DNA of 45,192 bases from Indioceanicola sp046045995. GTDB taxonomy: Bacteria; Pseudomonadota; Alphaproteobacteria; Azospirillales; Azospirillaceae. The position numbers and the translations under genes are program-made. This document shows positions 25,815 to 35,590 of the stretch, in pieces (position 1 is the first letter of the stretch; each line of letters begins with the position of its first letter). The notes below the pieces were generated by a model. The model was not told the DNA's origin. It saw only the letters and a list, made by a program, of their open reading frames with translations, and did not search any database. Location of the stretch: NCBI GenBank assembly GCA_046045995.1, contig JBJOKR010000012.1, positions 1 through 45,192 of the forward strand, written 5' to 3'.

Positions 25815-27110
25815 TTACCGCCGGCCATGCGGGGGCGGAGGGTCTGCCCGCAACGACACCCATCCCATAATCAGGACGGCCAGACCGCCGGAGACCAGCA
25901 GCGACAGGACCGCGATCCCGATCCTGTCCCCCTCCCCCATCAGCGCTGGTGACAGAGCGAACAAAACGACCTGCATGACAACACAGGCCAATGTGGCCCC
26001 GGCCAGGCTGCGCAAGCGGTTCCAGCCCATCAGAAGAATGGACAGGACCGCGTACAGGATCACCACCGGCAGGGCCAGAACCGCCGGAGTCGGCAATGAC
26101 ACCAGCATGGCGACGGCATCGACCCGCATCAGCGCCACGGCCGGGCCCCACCCTGCCGCCGCCGCCGCAACCAGGGCCATCCCGCCCACCGCCAGGATCA
26201 GCGCCGCCACCAGGGTCAACGCCAGAGTGGACATCAGCATGGCCAGGATCCGCGCGCGCGTCGGTCGGGTATAGGCCAGGTTCTGGATCTGGACCACAAG
26301 GCTGCCCGCCAGGGCGCGGACGGCACCGATCGCCCGCATGTAGATGCCGAGGGTTGCCACTTCCCGGGGGTCACTGATCAGGCCCAGCCAAAGGATGGGC
26401 AAGTTGAGCCAGACGTTATAGGCGCCGAAGGAGAGACAGAGGGGGAACGACCGGCGAAGACGCCGCCATGTCGGCCCGATGGCCGGGCGCAGGGAGAGCC
26501 CCCGCACGGCCCGCATCCAATCGGCACCGCCATGGCTGAGCCAAAGACCCAGCGCCGCAGTCAGCGCGACGGACAGGATGTATATGGCCGTCATCGTCCC
26601 CAAGCCTAAGCGATCCGTCCCGACGATAAGCACCGTGACCGCGAGCAAGGCCACCTGGAAGGGCCCGATCGCCGCCTCCAGCCCGACCGCCGCCATATAG
26701 CGCTGCTGCAGGATCAGGCTGTTGCGGCAGAGCGCCACCATCCCGAACAGGATGATCGTCATCTGGATCGACAACCCGGACGAAAGCGGAAGACCCGCCC
26801 AGACCAGATAGCCGATGACAATGGGGAGCCCAAGAAGGATGCCCATGAACAGCGCCTCCAGTGCGGCGCGATACACGCGCCAGGCTGCGGTACGGCGCGC
26901 CAGGCGGAAGCTGTAGGTAACGAAGCCGAAATCGGCCAGGGCCGCGAACAGCGAAGCGACGGCGACCAGGGTGAAAAATTCACCGCTGGATTGATCCCCG
27001 CCCCATTCGACGATCAGCAGAACAAAACCCCATTGGCAGGCCAACCCGCCAGCCCGCAAGGCCGACAACCCCGTGAACCGATGGGCATGCCGCAGGAGAC
27101 CGCCGCCCAT
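25815..27110 (-). CDS. Wzx-like lipid-linked oligosaccharide flippase
   Basis: 431 residues with about 12 hydrophobic helices spread over the whole length and few charged loops, the layout of the polysaccharide-transport branch of the MVF/MATE superfamily. Wzx flips undecaprenyl-diphosphate repeat units from cytoplasm to periplasm. Suggestive segments are GEFFTLVAVASLFAALADFGF at the start and YNVWLNLPILWLGL near the middle. The ATG at 27110 lies four bases after the stop of the upstream asparagine synthase. It is the last gene of the reverse 31518-25815 operon and converges on the membrane-anchored protein gene 41 bases away. No other flippase candidate is in the window except the ABC exporter at 36495. 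Confidence 0.8.
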   Translation of the reverse strand: MGGGLLRHAHRFTGLSALRAGGLACQWGFVLLIVEWGGDQSSGEFFTLVAVASLFAALADFGFVTYSFRLARRTAAWRVYRAALEALFMGILLGLPIVIGYLVWAGLPLSSGLSIQMTIILFGMVALCRNSLILQQRYMAAVGLEAAIGPFQVALLAVTVLIVGTDRLGLGTMTAIYILSVALTAALGLWLSHGGADWMRAVRGLSLRPAIGPTWRRLRRSFPLCLSFGAYNVWLNLPILWLGLISDPREVATLGIYMRAIGAVRALAGSLVVQIQNLAYTRPTRARILAMLMSTLALTLVAALILAVGGMALVAAAAAGWGPAVALMRVDAVAMLVSLPTPAVLALPVVILYAVLSILLMGWNRLRSLAGATLACVVMQVVLFALSPALMGEGDRIGIAVLSLLVSGGLAVLIMGWVSLRADPPPPHGRR

Positions 27111-27114
27111 CCTG

Positions 27115-29082
27115 TCATCCCCCGACCGATCCGCGGGTGGCGGCCGTGGCCTCCCGCCCGGTGGCCCCATAGGTCCCGAGCCATACCCCAAGCGAGAGAA
27201 GTATCCATGCCGCCTCCACATCGGCGGCGGTCCATCGGGCCGGCTCCGCGACCAGGGCCGCCGCCGCCCGGGGATCCACCACGCCATGGTCCCGCAGGGC
27301 CGGAAGCGCCACCTCCTGCCAGAGGCCGCGCGCACGGGGCAGCCAGGACCGCAGCGGCAGTCCGAACCCGGATTTCGGGCGATAGGCCATCCGCTCCCCG
27401 AACTGCTCGGCCGCCAGATGCTTCAACACGATCTTGGTCGATCGCGCCGCCGCCGGCTCAAGCCCGAAGCCCGGAGTCAGCAGCGCGCCGGGCGGCAGGG
27501 ACCAGGCCAGATCGACAACGGCATTGTCCAAGAACGGAACCCGGTTCTCCACCCCATGGGCCATCGTCATCTTATCCTGGCGGACCAGGAGATCCGGCAG
27601 GGAACACCGGGTATCATAGGCCAGGCATCGGTCGAGCAGCGCCCCCTCCCCGCCGCCGAACAGGGCCCGACGGGCCGCCAGGGCTGCCCCGATTTCGGCA
27701 CCGGGCCGCAGACGGGACAGCACCGCCGGCCGAAGGGCGGCCTGCGACAGGATGAATCGGGTGGGGACATCAAGGCGCGGATCGGCACCGAACCGCCGTT
27801 CGAACGCCGCCCCCAGTTTCGGAAGGCGGGTCAAGGCCGGCAGCAAAGGTGCGAGGCGCCCCCCCCACTGGGGATAGAGATAGCGGTGATAGCCCGCGAA
27901 GGTTTCATCCGCCCCCTCACCGCTCAGCAGGACGGTGACGTCGCGGCGGGCCCGCTCCGCCAGGGACAGGATGCCCAAGGCGTTCGGATGGCCCAGGGGC
28001 TGGTCCATATGCCAGCAAGCCTCAGCAAGCCGCCCTGTGAACTCCGCCTCGGTCAGCAGGATCCGATGCTGCTCCAACCCCACACGGCCGGCAACCTCCG
28101 CACTCCACGCCTCCTCCGATAGGGCCGGGTCATCAAGGACGACCGAATAGGCGGACATCCGTCCGGGCCGGGCCTCCACCGCCAGGGAGGCGACCAGAGA
28201 GGAATCGATCCCCCCGGAAAGCTGTGTTCCCAAGGGAACATCGGAAATGAGCTGGCGCCGAACCGCATCGGACAAGCTGGACAAGGCGGCTGCCCGTACC
28301 GCCCCCTCCCCCTCCACCCGGACCGTCCGGGCGGGCAGGGACCAGTACCGCCGCCGGCGCAGACCGGTGGGCCCGACCTCCATCACGCAACCGGGCTCGA
28401 CCTGCTCCACCCCGGTGACCAGGGTCGCCGCCCCCGCCCGATACCGGAACAGCAGGAATTCATCGAAGCCGGTGGGATCGGGGGCGGCGTCGAACCCGGG
28501 AAGGGCGAAGAAGGCCTTGATCTCCGACGCGAAGGCGACGCGCTCCCCCGACCGCATCCAGTAGAGCGGCTTGATCCCGAACCGGTCGCGGGCCAGCCAC
28601 AGATGCCCGGTGGCCAGGTCCGCGATGGCAAACGCAAACATCCCGTTCAGCCGTTCCAGCGTCCTGTCCAAACCCCACTGCCGGTATGCTGACAGGATCA
28701 CCTCCGTATCGGTCGTACTGCGGAAGACGGCACCGGCATGCCGCAGCTCTTCCCGCAGTTCGTCAGCGTTGTAGATCTCCCCGTTGAAGACGATGACAGC
28801 CGTGCCGTCGGCATCGACCATGGGCTGATGCCCAGCTTGGCTCAGGTCGCGGATGCTCAGACGGTTGAAGGCGAATCCCCCCTCGAACCTTTCGGTGGGC
28901 ATGGGCAGGGGGCCCGGCGCAATCGCCCGCCCCAGGTCGACGCCCCGCCGCCCGGCCAGGGAGAACAGATAAAGCCCCGAATCATCCGGTCCGCGATGGG
29001 CCTGAAGGCGGGCCATATCGCACAACTGCCTGGGATCAACAGGTTGCCCGTCCATGTGGTAAAGACCGGCCAGCCCGCACAT
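27115..29082 (-). CDS. glutamine-hydrolysing asparagine synthase-type amidotransferase (copy 2)
   Basis: 655 residues. The start at 29082 is fixed by MCGLAGLYH, giving the Cys2 nucleophile; AHRGPDDSG, FNRLSIRDLSQAGHQPM and FNGEIYNA complete the glutaminase domain. The synthetase domain has the PP-loop TQLSGGIDSSL near residue 288 and SGEGADETFAGYHRY, and KMTMAHGVENRVPFLD near the C-terminal third. It overlaps the GT4 stop as TGATG and is followed four bases on by the flippase. The family is frequent in EPS loci, where the carboxylate acceptor is thought to be part of the glycan. Diverged from copy 1 (10137-12059), so it is probably not a recent duplicate. Confidence 0.88.
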   Translation of the reverse strand: MCGLAGLYHMDGQPVDPRQLCDMARLQAHRGPDDSGLYLFSLAGRRGVDLGRAIAPGPLPMPTERFEGGFAFNRLSIRDLSQAGHQPMVDADGTAVIVFNGEIYNADELREELRHAGAVFRSTTDTEVILSAYRQWGLDRTLERLNGMFAFAIADLATGHLWLARDRFGIKPLYWMRSGERVAFASEIKAFFALPGFDAAPDPTGFDEFLLFRYRAGAATLVTGVEQVEPGCVMEVGPTGLRRRRYWSLPARTVRVEGEGAVRAAALSSLSDAVRRQLISDVPLGTQLSGGIDSSLVASLAVEARPGRMSAYSVVLDDPALSEEAWSAEVAGRVGLEQHRILLTEAEFTGRLAEACWHMDQPLGHPNALGILSLAERARRDVTVLLSGEGADETFAGYHRYLYPQWGGRLAPLLPALTRLPKLGAAFERRFGADPRLDVPTRFILSQAALRPAVLSRLRPGAEIGAALAARRALFGGGEGALLDRCLAYDTRCSLPDLLVRQDKMTMAHGVENRVPFLDNAVVDLAWSLPPGALLTPGFGLEPAAARSTKIVLKHLAAEQFGERMAYRPKSGFGLPLRSWLPRARGLWQEVALPALRDHGVVDPRAAAALVAEPARWTAADVEAAWILLSLGVWLGTYGATGREATAATRGSVGG

Positions 29083-30254
29083 CAGCCCTTCTCCACGCCG
29101 CTGCCGATACCCAGGCCGGCCCGCAGGGCGCCCTCCAGGGCCGCCTCGAAATGGTGCAGCTGGAACCGCTGTTCGAAGGCGGCCCGCCCGGCCTGCCCCA
29201 TGCGTATCCCACGATCCGGGTCGCGCAACAGGTCCGCCAGCCTTTCCTTCAAGCTGTCCGGATCGCGCTGCGGCACCAGGAAACCGGTAACGCCATCCTC
29301 CACAATCTCGGGAATCCCGCCTTCCATCGTCGTCACCACCGGAAGCCCGTGGGCCATGGCTTCCAGCAGGACGCCGGGGAAGCATTCCGGACCGTAGAAG
29401 GTCGGAAAGGCCATGATGTCGGCGGACCGAAGAAGACGGCCCTTGTCCGCCCCGTAAAGGGGCCCGTGGACCACCACATGGTCGCGCAAACCGCCGGCCT
29501 GGACCGCGTCATCAAACCGCCGCCGCACATCGTCGGACTGCCAGGCACCGACGAAGTCGGCCCGGAAATCGAAGCCCTGACGCTTCAACCCGGCCAGGGC
29601 CTCAACCAGCACCAGGGGCCCCTTCTCCACGATCATGTTCGACAGGAACAGAACACGCGGCGCCGATCCGCAGCCGGACCGGGGCAGGCCTGGCCCGGCA
29701 ACGCCAGGTGGACCGCCGGGGCACGGATCCGCGATGCCGTTATGCACGACCGACAGTGCGGAGGGCGGAACCAGATCCGTCACGTCTTGGGCGAGGGAGC
29801 GCGCCAGCAGGATCACATGGGCGCCGGAGAAGACGAAGCGATAGAAGCGGTCCAACCAGGGGCGCGTCCTGGCCCCTGCAATTCCCTTGCCCCGCAGATG
29901 GAGGATCCGCGCTGTACCGAAAAGCCGCAGCAAGGCTACGAACAGGGCATCCCGCAGGAACGCCCCCCCGGTGGGAGACAAGGTCAGGTAAACCGCCTTG
30001 GGCCGGAAAAGCACCAGCAGCATCAGCAGGCGGAAAAAGACGGCAGCCATGGCCCCCAGCTTCGCCGGTCGGAAACGCCCGATGTCGCCGATGCTTGCCG
30101 CGAAACGCAGCGGCAGGACCCGGATATCGAACATTTCCCGCAGATGGGCCGATTCCACGGCAAGCCTGTTCATATTCGCGGCGCCATGCACCGGCGGCGG
30201 CAGTTGAACCATGAACAGCAACCGGGGGCGCGTCGGCATTGCCCGGTCACCCAT
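29082..30254 (-). CDS. glycosyltransferase family 4 (GT-B)
   Basis: 390 residues from the ATG at 30254; an ATG at 30239 (MPTRPRLLFMVQLPPPVHG) matches the family start better and cannot be excluded. The N-terminal half has the acceptor-side PPPVHGAANMN motif and HLRGKGI. The donor half contains VLFLSNMIVEKGPLVLVEAL, PTFYGPECFPGVLLEAMAHG (the retaining-GT EX7E motif), LPVVTTMEGGIPEIVEDGVTG. It adds one sugar to the repeat unit, with retention of anomeric configuration. It overlaps the polymerase gene by eight bases and the asparagine synthase by one. Confidence 0.86.
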   Translation of the reverse strand: MGDRAMPTRPRLLFMVQLPPPVHGAANMNRLAVESAHLREMFDIRVLPLRFAASIGDIGRFRPAKLGAMAAVFFRLLMLLVLFRPKAVYLTLSPTGGAFLRDALFVALLRLFGTARILHLRGKGIAGARTRPWLDRFYRFVFSGAHVILLARSLAQDVTDLVPPSALSVVHNGIADPCPGGPPGVAGPGLPRSGCGSAPRVLFLSNMIVEKGPLVLVEALAGLKRQGFDFRADFVGAWQSDDVRRRFDDAVQAGGLRDHVVVHGPLYGADKGRLLRSADIMAFPTFYGPECFPGVLLEAMAHGLPVVTTMEGGIPEIVEDGVTGFLVPQRDPDSLKERLADLLRDPDRGIRMGQAGRAAFEQRFQLHHFEAALEGALRAGLGIGSGVEKG

Positions 30255-31518
30255 GGGAGCCCGCCATACCATACCCCGACACACGACCTTCCGCCTTGTC
30301 CCGGGTCGCCTGAACGAAGCCCAGCATCATCGTGACCCCGATCAGGGCGAGCGGACTTTCAATCGCCACATTCACCCAGCAGCTGATATAGGCCATCAGA
30401 TAGGCCAGATAGGCGGTCTGACGCTCCGGCACCGGGCGATCGGTGGGCCACGCACTGTGCAGGAACCCCAGGGCGAAGAAGATGAACCCGATCAACCCTG
30501 TCCGCATCATCATGCTGATGTAGCTGTTGTGGATGCCCCCGGTCATCAGGTCGCCGCCGTCATACAGATTATCCCTATTCAGCAAAGCATAGCTGTTCTG
30601 CACCACTTCCCGACCAAAGCCGATCCCGACACCATAGGTGTCCACAACCGTCTGCAACCCATCCTTCCACATCAATGCCCGGACCGTCGTATTCGGATCC
30701 TCCAACGCCAGCTGACCAAGATCGATGAAGGTCAAGCCGGCCACACAGGCGGCGGTGAAGCCCACCAGGGCGAAGCGGAACATCAGCGTCGCATGATCAC
30801 GCCAAAGCAGAATGAACATCATGACCAGCGCGATGTTGATCTGCATTGAGCGATTGACAAGGAAGACCAGGATCGGCACGGCAATGAACGTGACAATAAC
30901 AAGGCGACGCCAACCTGCCACCTGGATCAGGTAAGCCCAGGCCAGCAACATCGCGAGTTCGCTGTTCACCAAGTTGGACAGAACAAGAGCGGAGCGACCC
31001 TGGGCAAGGATGCTGTCCGGTGCGACCATGCTTTCAAGCCAGGGGGAAACGGTAAGGCCCAATACGACCAGCACAACACAGCAGAATGGCATGCTGCCGC
31101 TGGCGAAGGCCCGACCGAAGAACCGCCGGAATGCCGCGATCAACGGCACCAACCCGATCACGAATGCCGCCTGGATGGGGATAACACCCGGTTCATAGAA
31201 CAGGGTCCAGGATGCCGGCAGAACCTCGAAATAGGATAGACCGACATAGATGACGGCGACGACGGTGAAGAGGGAAAAATAGTCGATCGAAAACTGTCGA
31301 TTGAGAAGGATGCCGTAGATGGCGGCGACAAGGACCGTCAAGCCGAAGCCATAGATGCCGCCAAGCTTAAGCACCGGTCCCAGCACAATGACCGTCGTCA
31401 TCACCCAGAAGAACGCCCAGTCGAAAATGTTCAACCGACTGGATTGCGGCGCAGCCACCCAGACAGTGGGACGGTTGTAGGCGATGTCAGACAATCCATG
31501 CCCCCGCAAAAGCCACAT
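30247..31518 (-). CDS. Wzy-like polymerase / O-antigen ligase family membrane protein (second)
   Basis: 423 residues with about 11 hydrophobic helices and a large loop toward the C-terminal third. The loop holds DGLQTVVDTYGVGIGFGREV and, after it, GGIHNSYISMMMRTGLIGFI, the HN-Y/R signature seen in Wzy/WaaL-type proteins. It would polymerise repeat units in the periplasm. First gene of the reverse operon with GT4, asparagine synthase and flippase, so it is the polymerase most closely tied to the Wzx-like protein. No strong ribosome site precedes the ATG. The sequence is less GC-rich locally than its neighbours, which is common for polymerase genes exchanged between EPS loci. Confidence 0.8.
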   Translation of the reverse strand: MWLLRGHGLSDIAYNRPTVWVAAPQSSRLNIFDWAFFWVMTTVIVLGPVLKLGGIYGFGLTVLVAAIYGILLNRQFSIDYFSLFTVVAVIYVGLSYFEVLPASWTLFYEPGVIPIQAAFVIGLVPLIAAFRRFFGRAFASGSMPFCCVVLVVLGLTVSPWLESMVAPDSILAQGRSALVLSNLVNSELAMLLAWAYLIQVAGWRRLVIVTFIAVPILVFLVNRSMQINIALVMMFILLWRDHATLMFRFALVGFTAACVAGLTFIDLGQLALEDPNTTVRALMWKDGLQTVVDTYGVGIGFGREVVQNSYALLNRDNLYDGGDLMTGGIHNSYISMMMRTGLIGFIFFALGFLHSAWPTDRPVPERQTAYLAYLMAYISCWVNVAIESPLALIGVTMMLGFVQATRDKAEGRVSGYGMAGSHG

Positions 31519-31667
31519 CCGGGGTCGGGAGACCTGCGACCATCTGTCCCCGCGGCCGGACCGTAATTGATTGCGCCCAGGAATAGCACCGATGCGCCGC
31601 CTTGTCTTCGCGAGAGATGTCGGAGCATGATGGTCGCGGTTCGCAAGAAACAGGCCCGTCCCACTCC

Positions 31668-33869
31668 ATGCGTCAGCTCAGTCAGAACTACAAGACGGGA
31701 ATGATCCGTATCGAAACAGTCGCCCCTCCGGCGGTGAAACGGGGCGGCATCCTGGTCAGATCGGCGTTCAGTGTTGTCTCCCCGGGGACAGAGGGGATGA
31801 AGGTCCGCGAAGGGCGGATGAACTATCTGGAAAAGGCCCTGGCCCGACCGGATCAGGTCAAGAAGGTGTTGGAATCGGCGCGGCAGCAGGGACTGGCGGC
31901 GACATTCCAGAAGGTCAGCAACAAATTGGACAGCCTGACCCCGCTTGGATACGCGGTGTCCGGGGTGGTGGAAGCGGTCGGTCCGGATTGCCCCGGCTTC
32001 CATGTCGGCCAGAGGGTGGCCTGCGCCGGTGCGGGGCTTGCCAATCACGCGGAGATCAATTTCGTTCCCCGGAACCTTTGCGTTCCCGTGCCCGACGGCG
32101 TGCCGATGGAAGCCGCCGCCTTCGCGACGATGGGCGCCATCGCGATGCACGCGCTGCGCCAGGGCGATCTGCGACTGGGGGAAACCGCCTGCGTGATCGG
32201 GCTGGGCCTGGTCGGGCAGCTTCTGATCCAATTACTACGGGCTGCCGGTGTGTCTGTCATCGGGATTGATCCGGATGCAGAACGATGCCGTCTGGCGGTA
32301 AGCCAGGGCGCTGTCCATGCGGCCGACCCGACGGATGCGGCCATCTGCTCCGCCCTTCTTGGATTGACGGGGTGCATCGGCGCCGATTGTGTCTTCCTGG
32401 CCGCGGCCACCCCGACCAATGCCCCCCTGGAACAGGCCATCGACCTGGTTCGGGACCGCGGGCGCATCGTCGCCGTTGGCAAGACCCGCCTTGACCTTCC
32501 CTATGTGGACAGTTTCCGCAAGGAGGTGGAGGTGCGGTTTTCCCGGTCCTATGGCCCCGGGCGCTACGATCCGTCATATGAGGAGCGCGGGAACGATTAC
32601 CCGGTCGGCTATGTCCGCTGGACGGAAGGGCGCAACCTGTCCGCCTTCCTGGATCTTGTGGCGCGGCGGGCGGTCGATCCGATGGCCCTTGTCGGATCGG
32701 TCACCGACTTTGCCGATGCCGTTACGGTTTACGATGCCCTGCATGAGGGCCGGCTGCCCGGTCTGTGCGCCCTGTTCCGGTATGGCCCCGGTTCCGGCAC
32801 CGCGGACCCCACCCTGGTCCCCGCTGGTGCCCCAGGCGCGAATTCCGGGGCCAAGGCAGACGGGGCCAAGGCAAACGTAGCCGGCGAAGCACGGCGCCCG
32901 GGCACCATCGGCATCGCCGCGATCGGTGCCGGCAATTATGCGGCCAGCATGCTGTTCCCCGTGCTGCGGACCTTGCCGGAAGCCCGGCTGCGCGCCGTTG
33001 TCACCACCACGCCGCTGTCATCGGCCGATGCCGCGCGGAAATTTGGCTTCGCCAGCCATGGCAGCAATGTGGCGGCTGCCTTGGACGATCCCGGGGTCGA
33101 TGCCGTCCTGATCGCCACCCGCCATGCCAGTCATGCCGATCTGGCGGTCCGGGCGCTGCAGGCGGGCAGGGCGGTCTTCGTTGAAAAGCCCCTGGCCGTC
33201 GATGCGGACGGGCTTTCCCGTGTCGACGCGGCGACAGCGACCAATGATCGCCTGATGGTCGGCTTCAATCGCCGCTTTTCCCCCAGCCTGGTCACCCTGA
33301 AGCGCCGGTTCACGGCCGGTACCGGGCCGCTGACCCTTCTCTACCGGGTCCATGCGGGCCCACTTCCCGGCGATGCCTGGCAGCGCCATTCGGATGAGGG
33401 CGGCCGGTTCATCGGGGAAGCGGGACATTTCTTCGATTGCTTCGCGTTTTTGACCGGATCCACCCCGGTGGCGGTTACCGCCGCCGCTCTCAGGGGGCGG
33501 AATGCCGGCGACAATGACGATAACCTGTCCGTTACGGTGGAGTATGCGGACGGATCGATGGCCACCCTGCTTTACCTGACCCAGGGCGGGCTGAAGGTGC
33601 CGAAGGAGCATCTGGAGGTCTTCGGCCAGGGGCGCACGGCCGTGATGGACAATTTCGACAGCGTAACCGTCTTCGACGGCGACCGCCGCCCCGACAGGAT
33701 CCGGACAGGCGGCGGCAAGGGTCAGGGGGCGATGCTGACCGCCTTCATCCAGGCCTGCCGGGAAGGCGGCCCCATGCCCATCGATCTCACCGGCCTTATC
33801 CGCACCAGCCGCCTGACCCTGGCCGCCGCGGAAAGCGCCCGGCAGCGCCGGACCATCCTGCTGGACTGA
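31668..33869 (+). CDS. bi-domain oxidoreductase (zinc-type alcohol dehydrogenase plus Gfo/Idh/MocA domain)
   Basis: 733 residues. The family start MRQLSQNYKTGMIRIE fixes the ATG at 31668; the frame is open 22 codons further upstream. Residues about 1-375 form a medium-chain dehydrogenase-like domain (VSPGTEGMKV, ACVIGLGLVGQLLIQLLR as the nucleotide-binding motif). A low-complexity Ala/Gly/Lys linker (about 380-425) leads to a Gfo/Idh/MocA domain with IGIAAIGAGNYAASM, a lysine-containing FVEKPLAVD motif and a later GGRFIGEAGHFFDCF. Such fusions occur in EPS and glycosaminoglycan-like loci and are thought to oxidise or epimerise sugar intermediates with NAD(P). It is divergent from the polymerase operon and converges on the dehydrogenase gene at 33969. 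Confidence 0.85.
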   Translation: MRQLSQNYKTGMIRIETVAPPAVKRGGILVRSAFSVVSPGTEGMKVREGRMNYLEKALARPDQVKKVLESARQQGLAATFQKVSNKLDSLTPLGYAVSGVVEAVGPDCPGFHVGQRVACAGAGLANHAEINFVPRNLCVPVPDGVPMEAAAFATMGAIAMHALRQGDLRLGETACVIGLGLVGQLLIQLLRAAGVSVIGIDPDAERCRLAVSQGAVHAADPTDAAICSALLGLTGCIGADCVFLAAATPTNAPLEQAIDLVRDRGRIVAVGKTRLDLPYVDSFRKEVEVRFSRSYGPGRYDPSYEERGNDYPVGYVRWTEGRNLSAFLDLVARRAVDPMALVGSVTDFADAVTVYDALHEGRLPGLCALFRYGPGSGTADPTLVPAGAPGANSGAKADGAKANVAGEARRPGTIGIAAIGAGNYAASMLFPVLRTLPEARLRAVVTTTPLSSADAARKFGFASHGSNVAAALDDPGVDAVLIATRHASHADLAVRALQAGRAVFVEKPLAVDADGLSRVDAATATNDRLMVGFNRRFSPSLVTLKRRFTAGTGPLTLLYRVHAGPLPGDAWQRHSDEGGRFIGEAGHFFDCFAFLTGSTPVAVTAAALRGRNAGDNDDNLSVTVEYADGSMATLLYLTQGGLKVPKEHLEVFGQGRTAVMDNFDSVTVFDGDRRPDRIRTGGGKGQGAMLTAFIQACREGGPMPIDLTGLIRTSRLTLAAAESARQRRTILLD

Positions 33870-33968
33870 TCCGGCGTTCCGGCCTGCGCCATCCCACCTG
33901 GCCCAATCCCCACTGGCCCCATCCTACTTGGGCCCCGCCACAGCCGGCCCCGCCGGGATCCGTTCAGG

Positions 33969-35342
33969 TCACGCCTTGATGATGACGGGGCCGGTGATCC
34001 CCCGTGCTGCACAGGCGTTGCGGGTATCGACGATCAGGGGAACCCGGCGCGCCAGCAGGGCATAGTCGACCGCATCATGGTCGGTGCAGATCAAGGCTGC
34101 CTGGAAGCCGGACAGATCCTCCGTCAAGGGCACCGATTGCCTGCCGGCAAGACCGGCGTGCTGGCGGGTATCCGGGATGACCGGAACCAGGGGATCATGG
34201 AACGCCGCCTCCGCCCCGCGCCGCTCCAGCAACTCGATGATCCGGAAGGCCGGGCTTTCCCGTGTATCATCGATGTTCTTCTTATAGGCGACGCCGATGA
34301 CCAGGATCCGCGCCCCGCTCAGTCCACGGCCACCATGGCTGTCCAGCCCCTGGGCCAGCTTCTCGACAACCCTATGCGGCATGGCGGTATTGATTTCCCC
34401 CGCCAGCTCGATGAAGCGGGTGGCAATGTCGTATTCCCGGGCCTTCCAGGTCAGGTAGAACGGGTCGATCGGGATACAATGCCCGCCCAACCCCGGCCCC
34501 GGGTAGAAGGGCATGTAACCGAATGGCTTCGTCTTTGCCGCCTCGATCACTTCCCAGATATCCACGCCCATCGCTTCATAAACAACCTTCAATTCATTGA
34601 CCAAGGCGATGTTGACCGACCGGAAGATGTTCTCCGTCAACTTCACCGCTTCCGCCGTCTCACAGGAGGAGACACGGACAGTCCGGCTGATGACGGCATC
34701 GTAGAGCCGCTGCACAAGGCTCGCGGCCCAGGGCCCATCCCCGCCCACGATCTTGGGGATGGTCGATGTCTCGTAATCCGGGTTGCCGGGATCCTCGCGC
34801 TCGGGGGAATAGCCCAGGAAGAAATCGATGCCGGAGCGGAGGCCCGTCCGCTCCAGGATCGGGCGGAGAAGCTCCGACGTCGTCCCGGGATAGGTGGTCG
34901 ATTCCAGGATGATGACCTGTCCCGGACGAAGATGCGCCGCGATCTGGGACGCCGTCCGCTCCACATATCGCAGGTCCGGCTCACGCTGCCGGGTCAGCGG
35001 CGTCGGCACACAGATCAAAATGGCATCCGCCTCTGCCAGGCGGGAAAAATCGTCCGTCGCCGTGAACAGCCCCTGGGCACAGGCGGCGGCCACCTTCGCC
35101 GACGGGATATGGGCAAGGTAGGAGCGGCCGGTGTTCAACATCTCCACCTTCGTCGGGTCGATGTCGAAGCCCAAGACAGGAAATCCCTTGGCAGCGAAGG
35201 CGATGACCAGGGGCAGCCCGACATAGCCCAGCCCGATGATGCCGACCGTCGCCTTACGCGCCTCAATCCGTGCCAGCAACGCGCCATGGCTTTCCGGCGG
35301 CGACACACCCTGGTCCCCGCCCCCGTTGCGTCCACCCGTCAT
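33969..35342 (-). CDS. nucleotide-sugar 6-dehydrogenase (WbpA-like, UDP-GlcNAc type)
   Basis: 457 residues from the ATG at 35342, which has an excellent GGTGGAGG ribosome site. Motifs: VGIIGLGYVGLPLVIAFA (NAD binding), ICVPTPL, ILESTTYPGTT, GYSPEREDPGN, AEAVKLTENIFRSVNIALVNE, then GPGLGGHCIPIDPFYLTWKA carrying the catalytic cysteine (about residue 288). The SPEREDPGN and IPIDPFYLTWKAREY forms are those of the WbpA/TviB-type UDP-HexNAc dehydrogenases rather than UDP-glucose dehydrogenase. The enzyme oxidises C6 to a carboxylate with two NAD+, making a UDP-HexNAc uronic acid. With wecB and the WecG-type transferase it points to an aminouronic acid in the polymer. The uronate carboxylate would also be a possible substrate of the asparagine-synthase-type amidotransferases. 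Confidence 0.88.
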   Translation of the reverse strand: MTGGRNGGGDQGVSPPESHGALLARIEARKATVGIIGLGYVGLPLVIAFAAKGFPVLGFDIDPTKVEMLNTGRSYLAHIPSAKVAAACAQGLFTATDDFSRLAEADAILICVPTPLTRQREPDLRYVERTASQIAAHLRPGQVIILESTTYPGTTSELLRPILERTGLRSGIDFFLGYSPEREDPGNPDYETSTIPKIVGGDGPWAASLVQRLYDAVISRTVRVSSCETAEAVKLTENIFRSVNIALVNELKVVYEAMGVDIWEVIEAAKTKPFGYMPFYPGPGLGGHCIPIDPFYLTWKAREYDIATRFIELAGEINTAMPHRVVEKLAQGLDSHGGRGLSGARILVIGVAYKKNIDDTRESPAFRIIELLERRGAEAAFHDPLVPVIPDTRQHAGLAGRQSVPLTEDLSGFQAALICTDHDAVDYALLARRVPLIVDTRNACAARGITGPVIIKA

Positions 35343-35590
35343 AACGCCTCCACCCACCGCTCGCTCCAAGCCGCAGACAAATCCCGCCCTTTCATGATTG
35401 CTGATCCAACCCACTGCAACGAGTATATCTCATGCGCTATTTTATTGGGTCTCCGCGAGCGGCGGTGGGGGGGAGGCCGGCACCATGGACTGTCCTATCC
35501 CGGGCAGAACCACCGGCCGGCAGACAGCAGAGGACGATAGGGCGCGGCGCCATTCTTGATGGCCCACTGCCAGGCGGGAGAAAACCATTC

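Noticed and set aside
33870..33968. Terminator between the bi-domain oxidoreductase and the dehydrogenase genes
   Set aside because: Only a long-range imperfect pairing of GATCCGGCG with CGCCGGGATC and degenerate GGCCCC-type repeats are seen; no compact stem or T-run.
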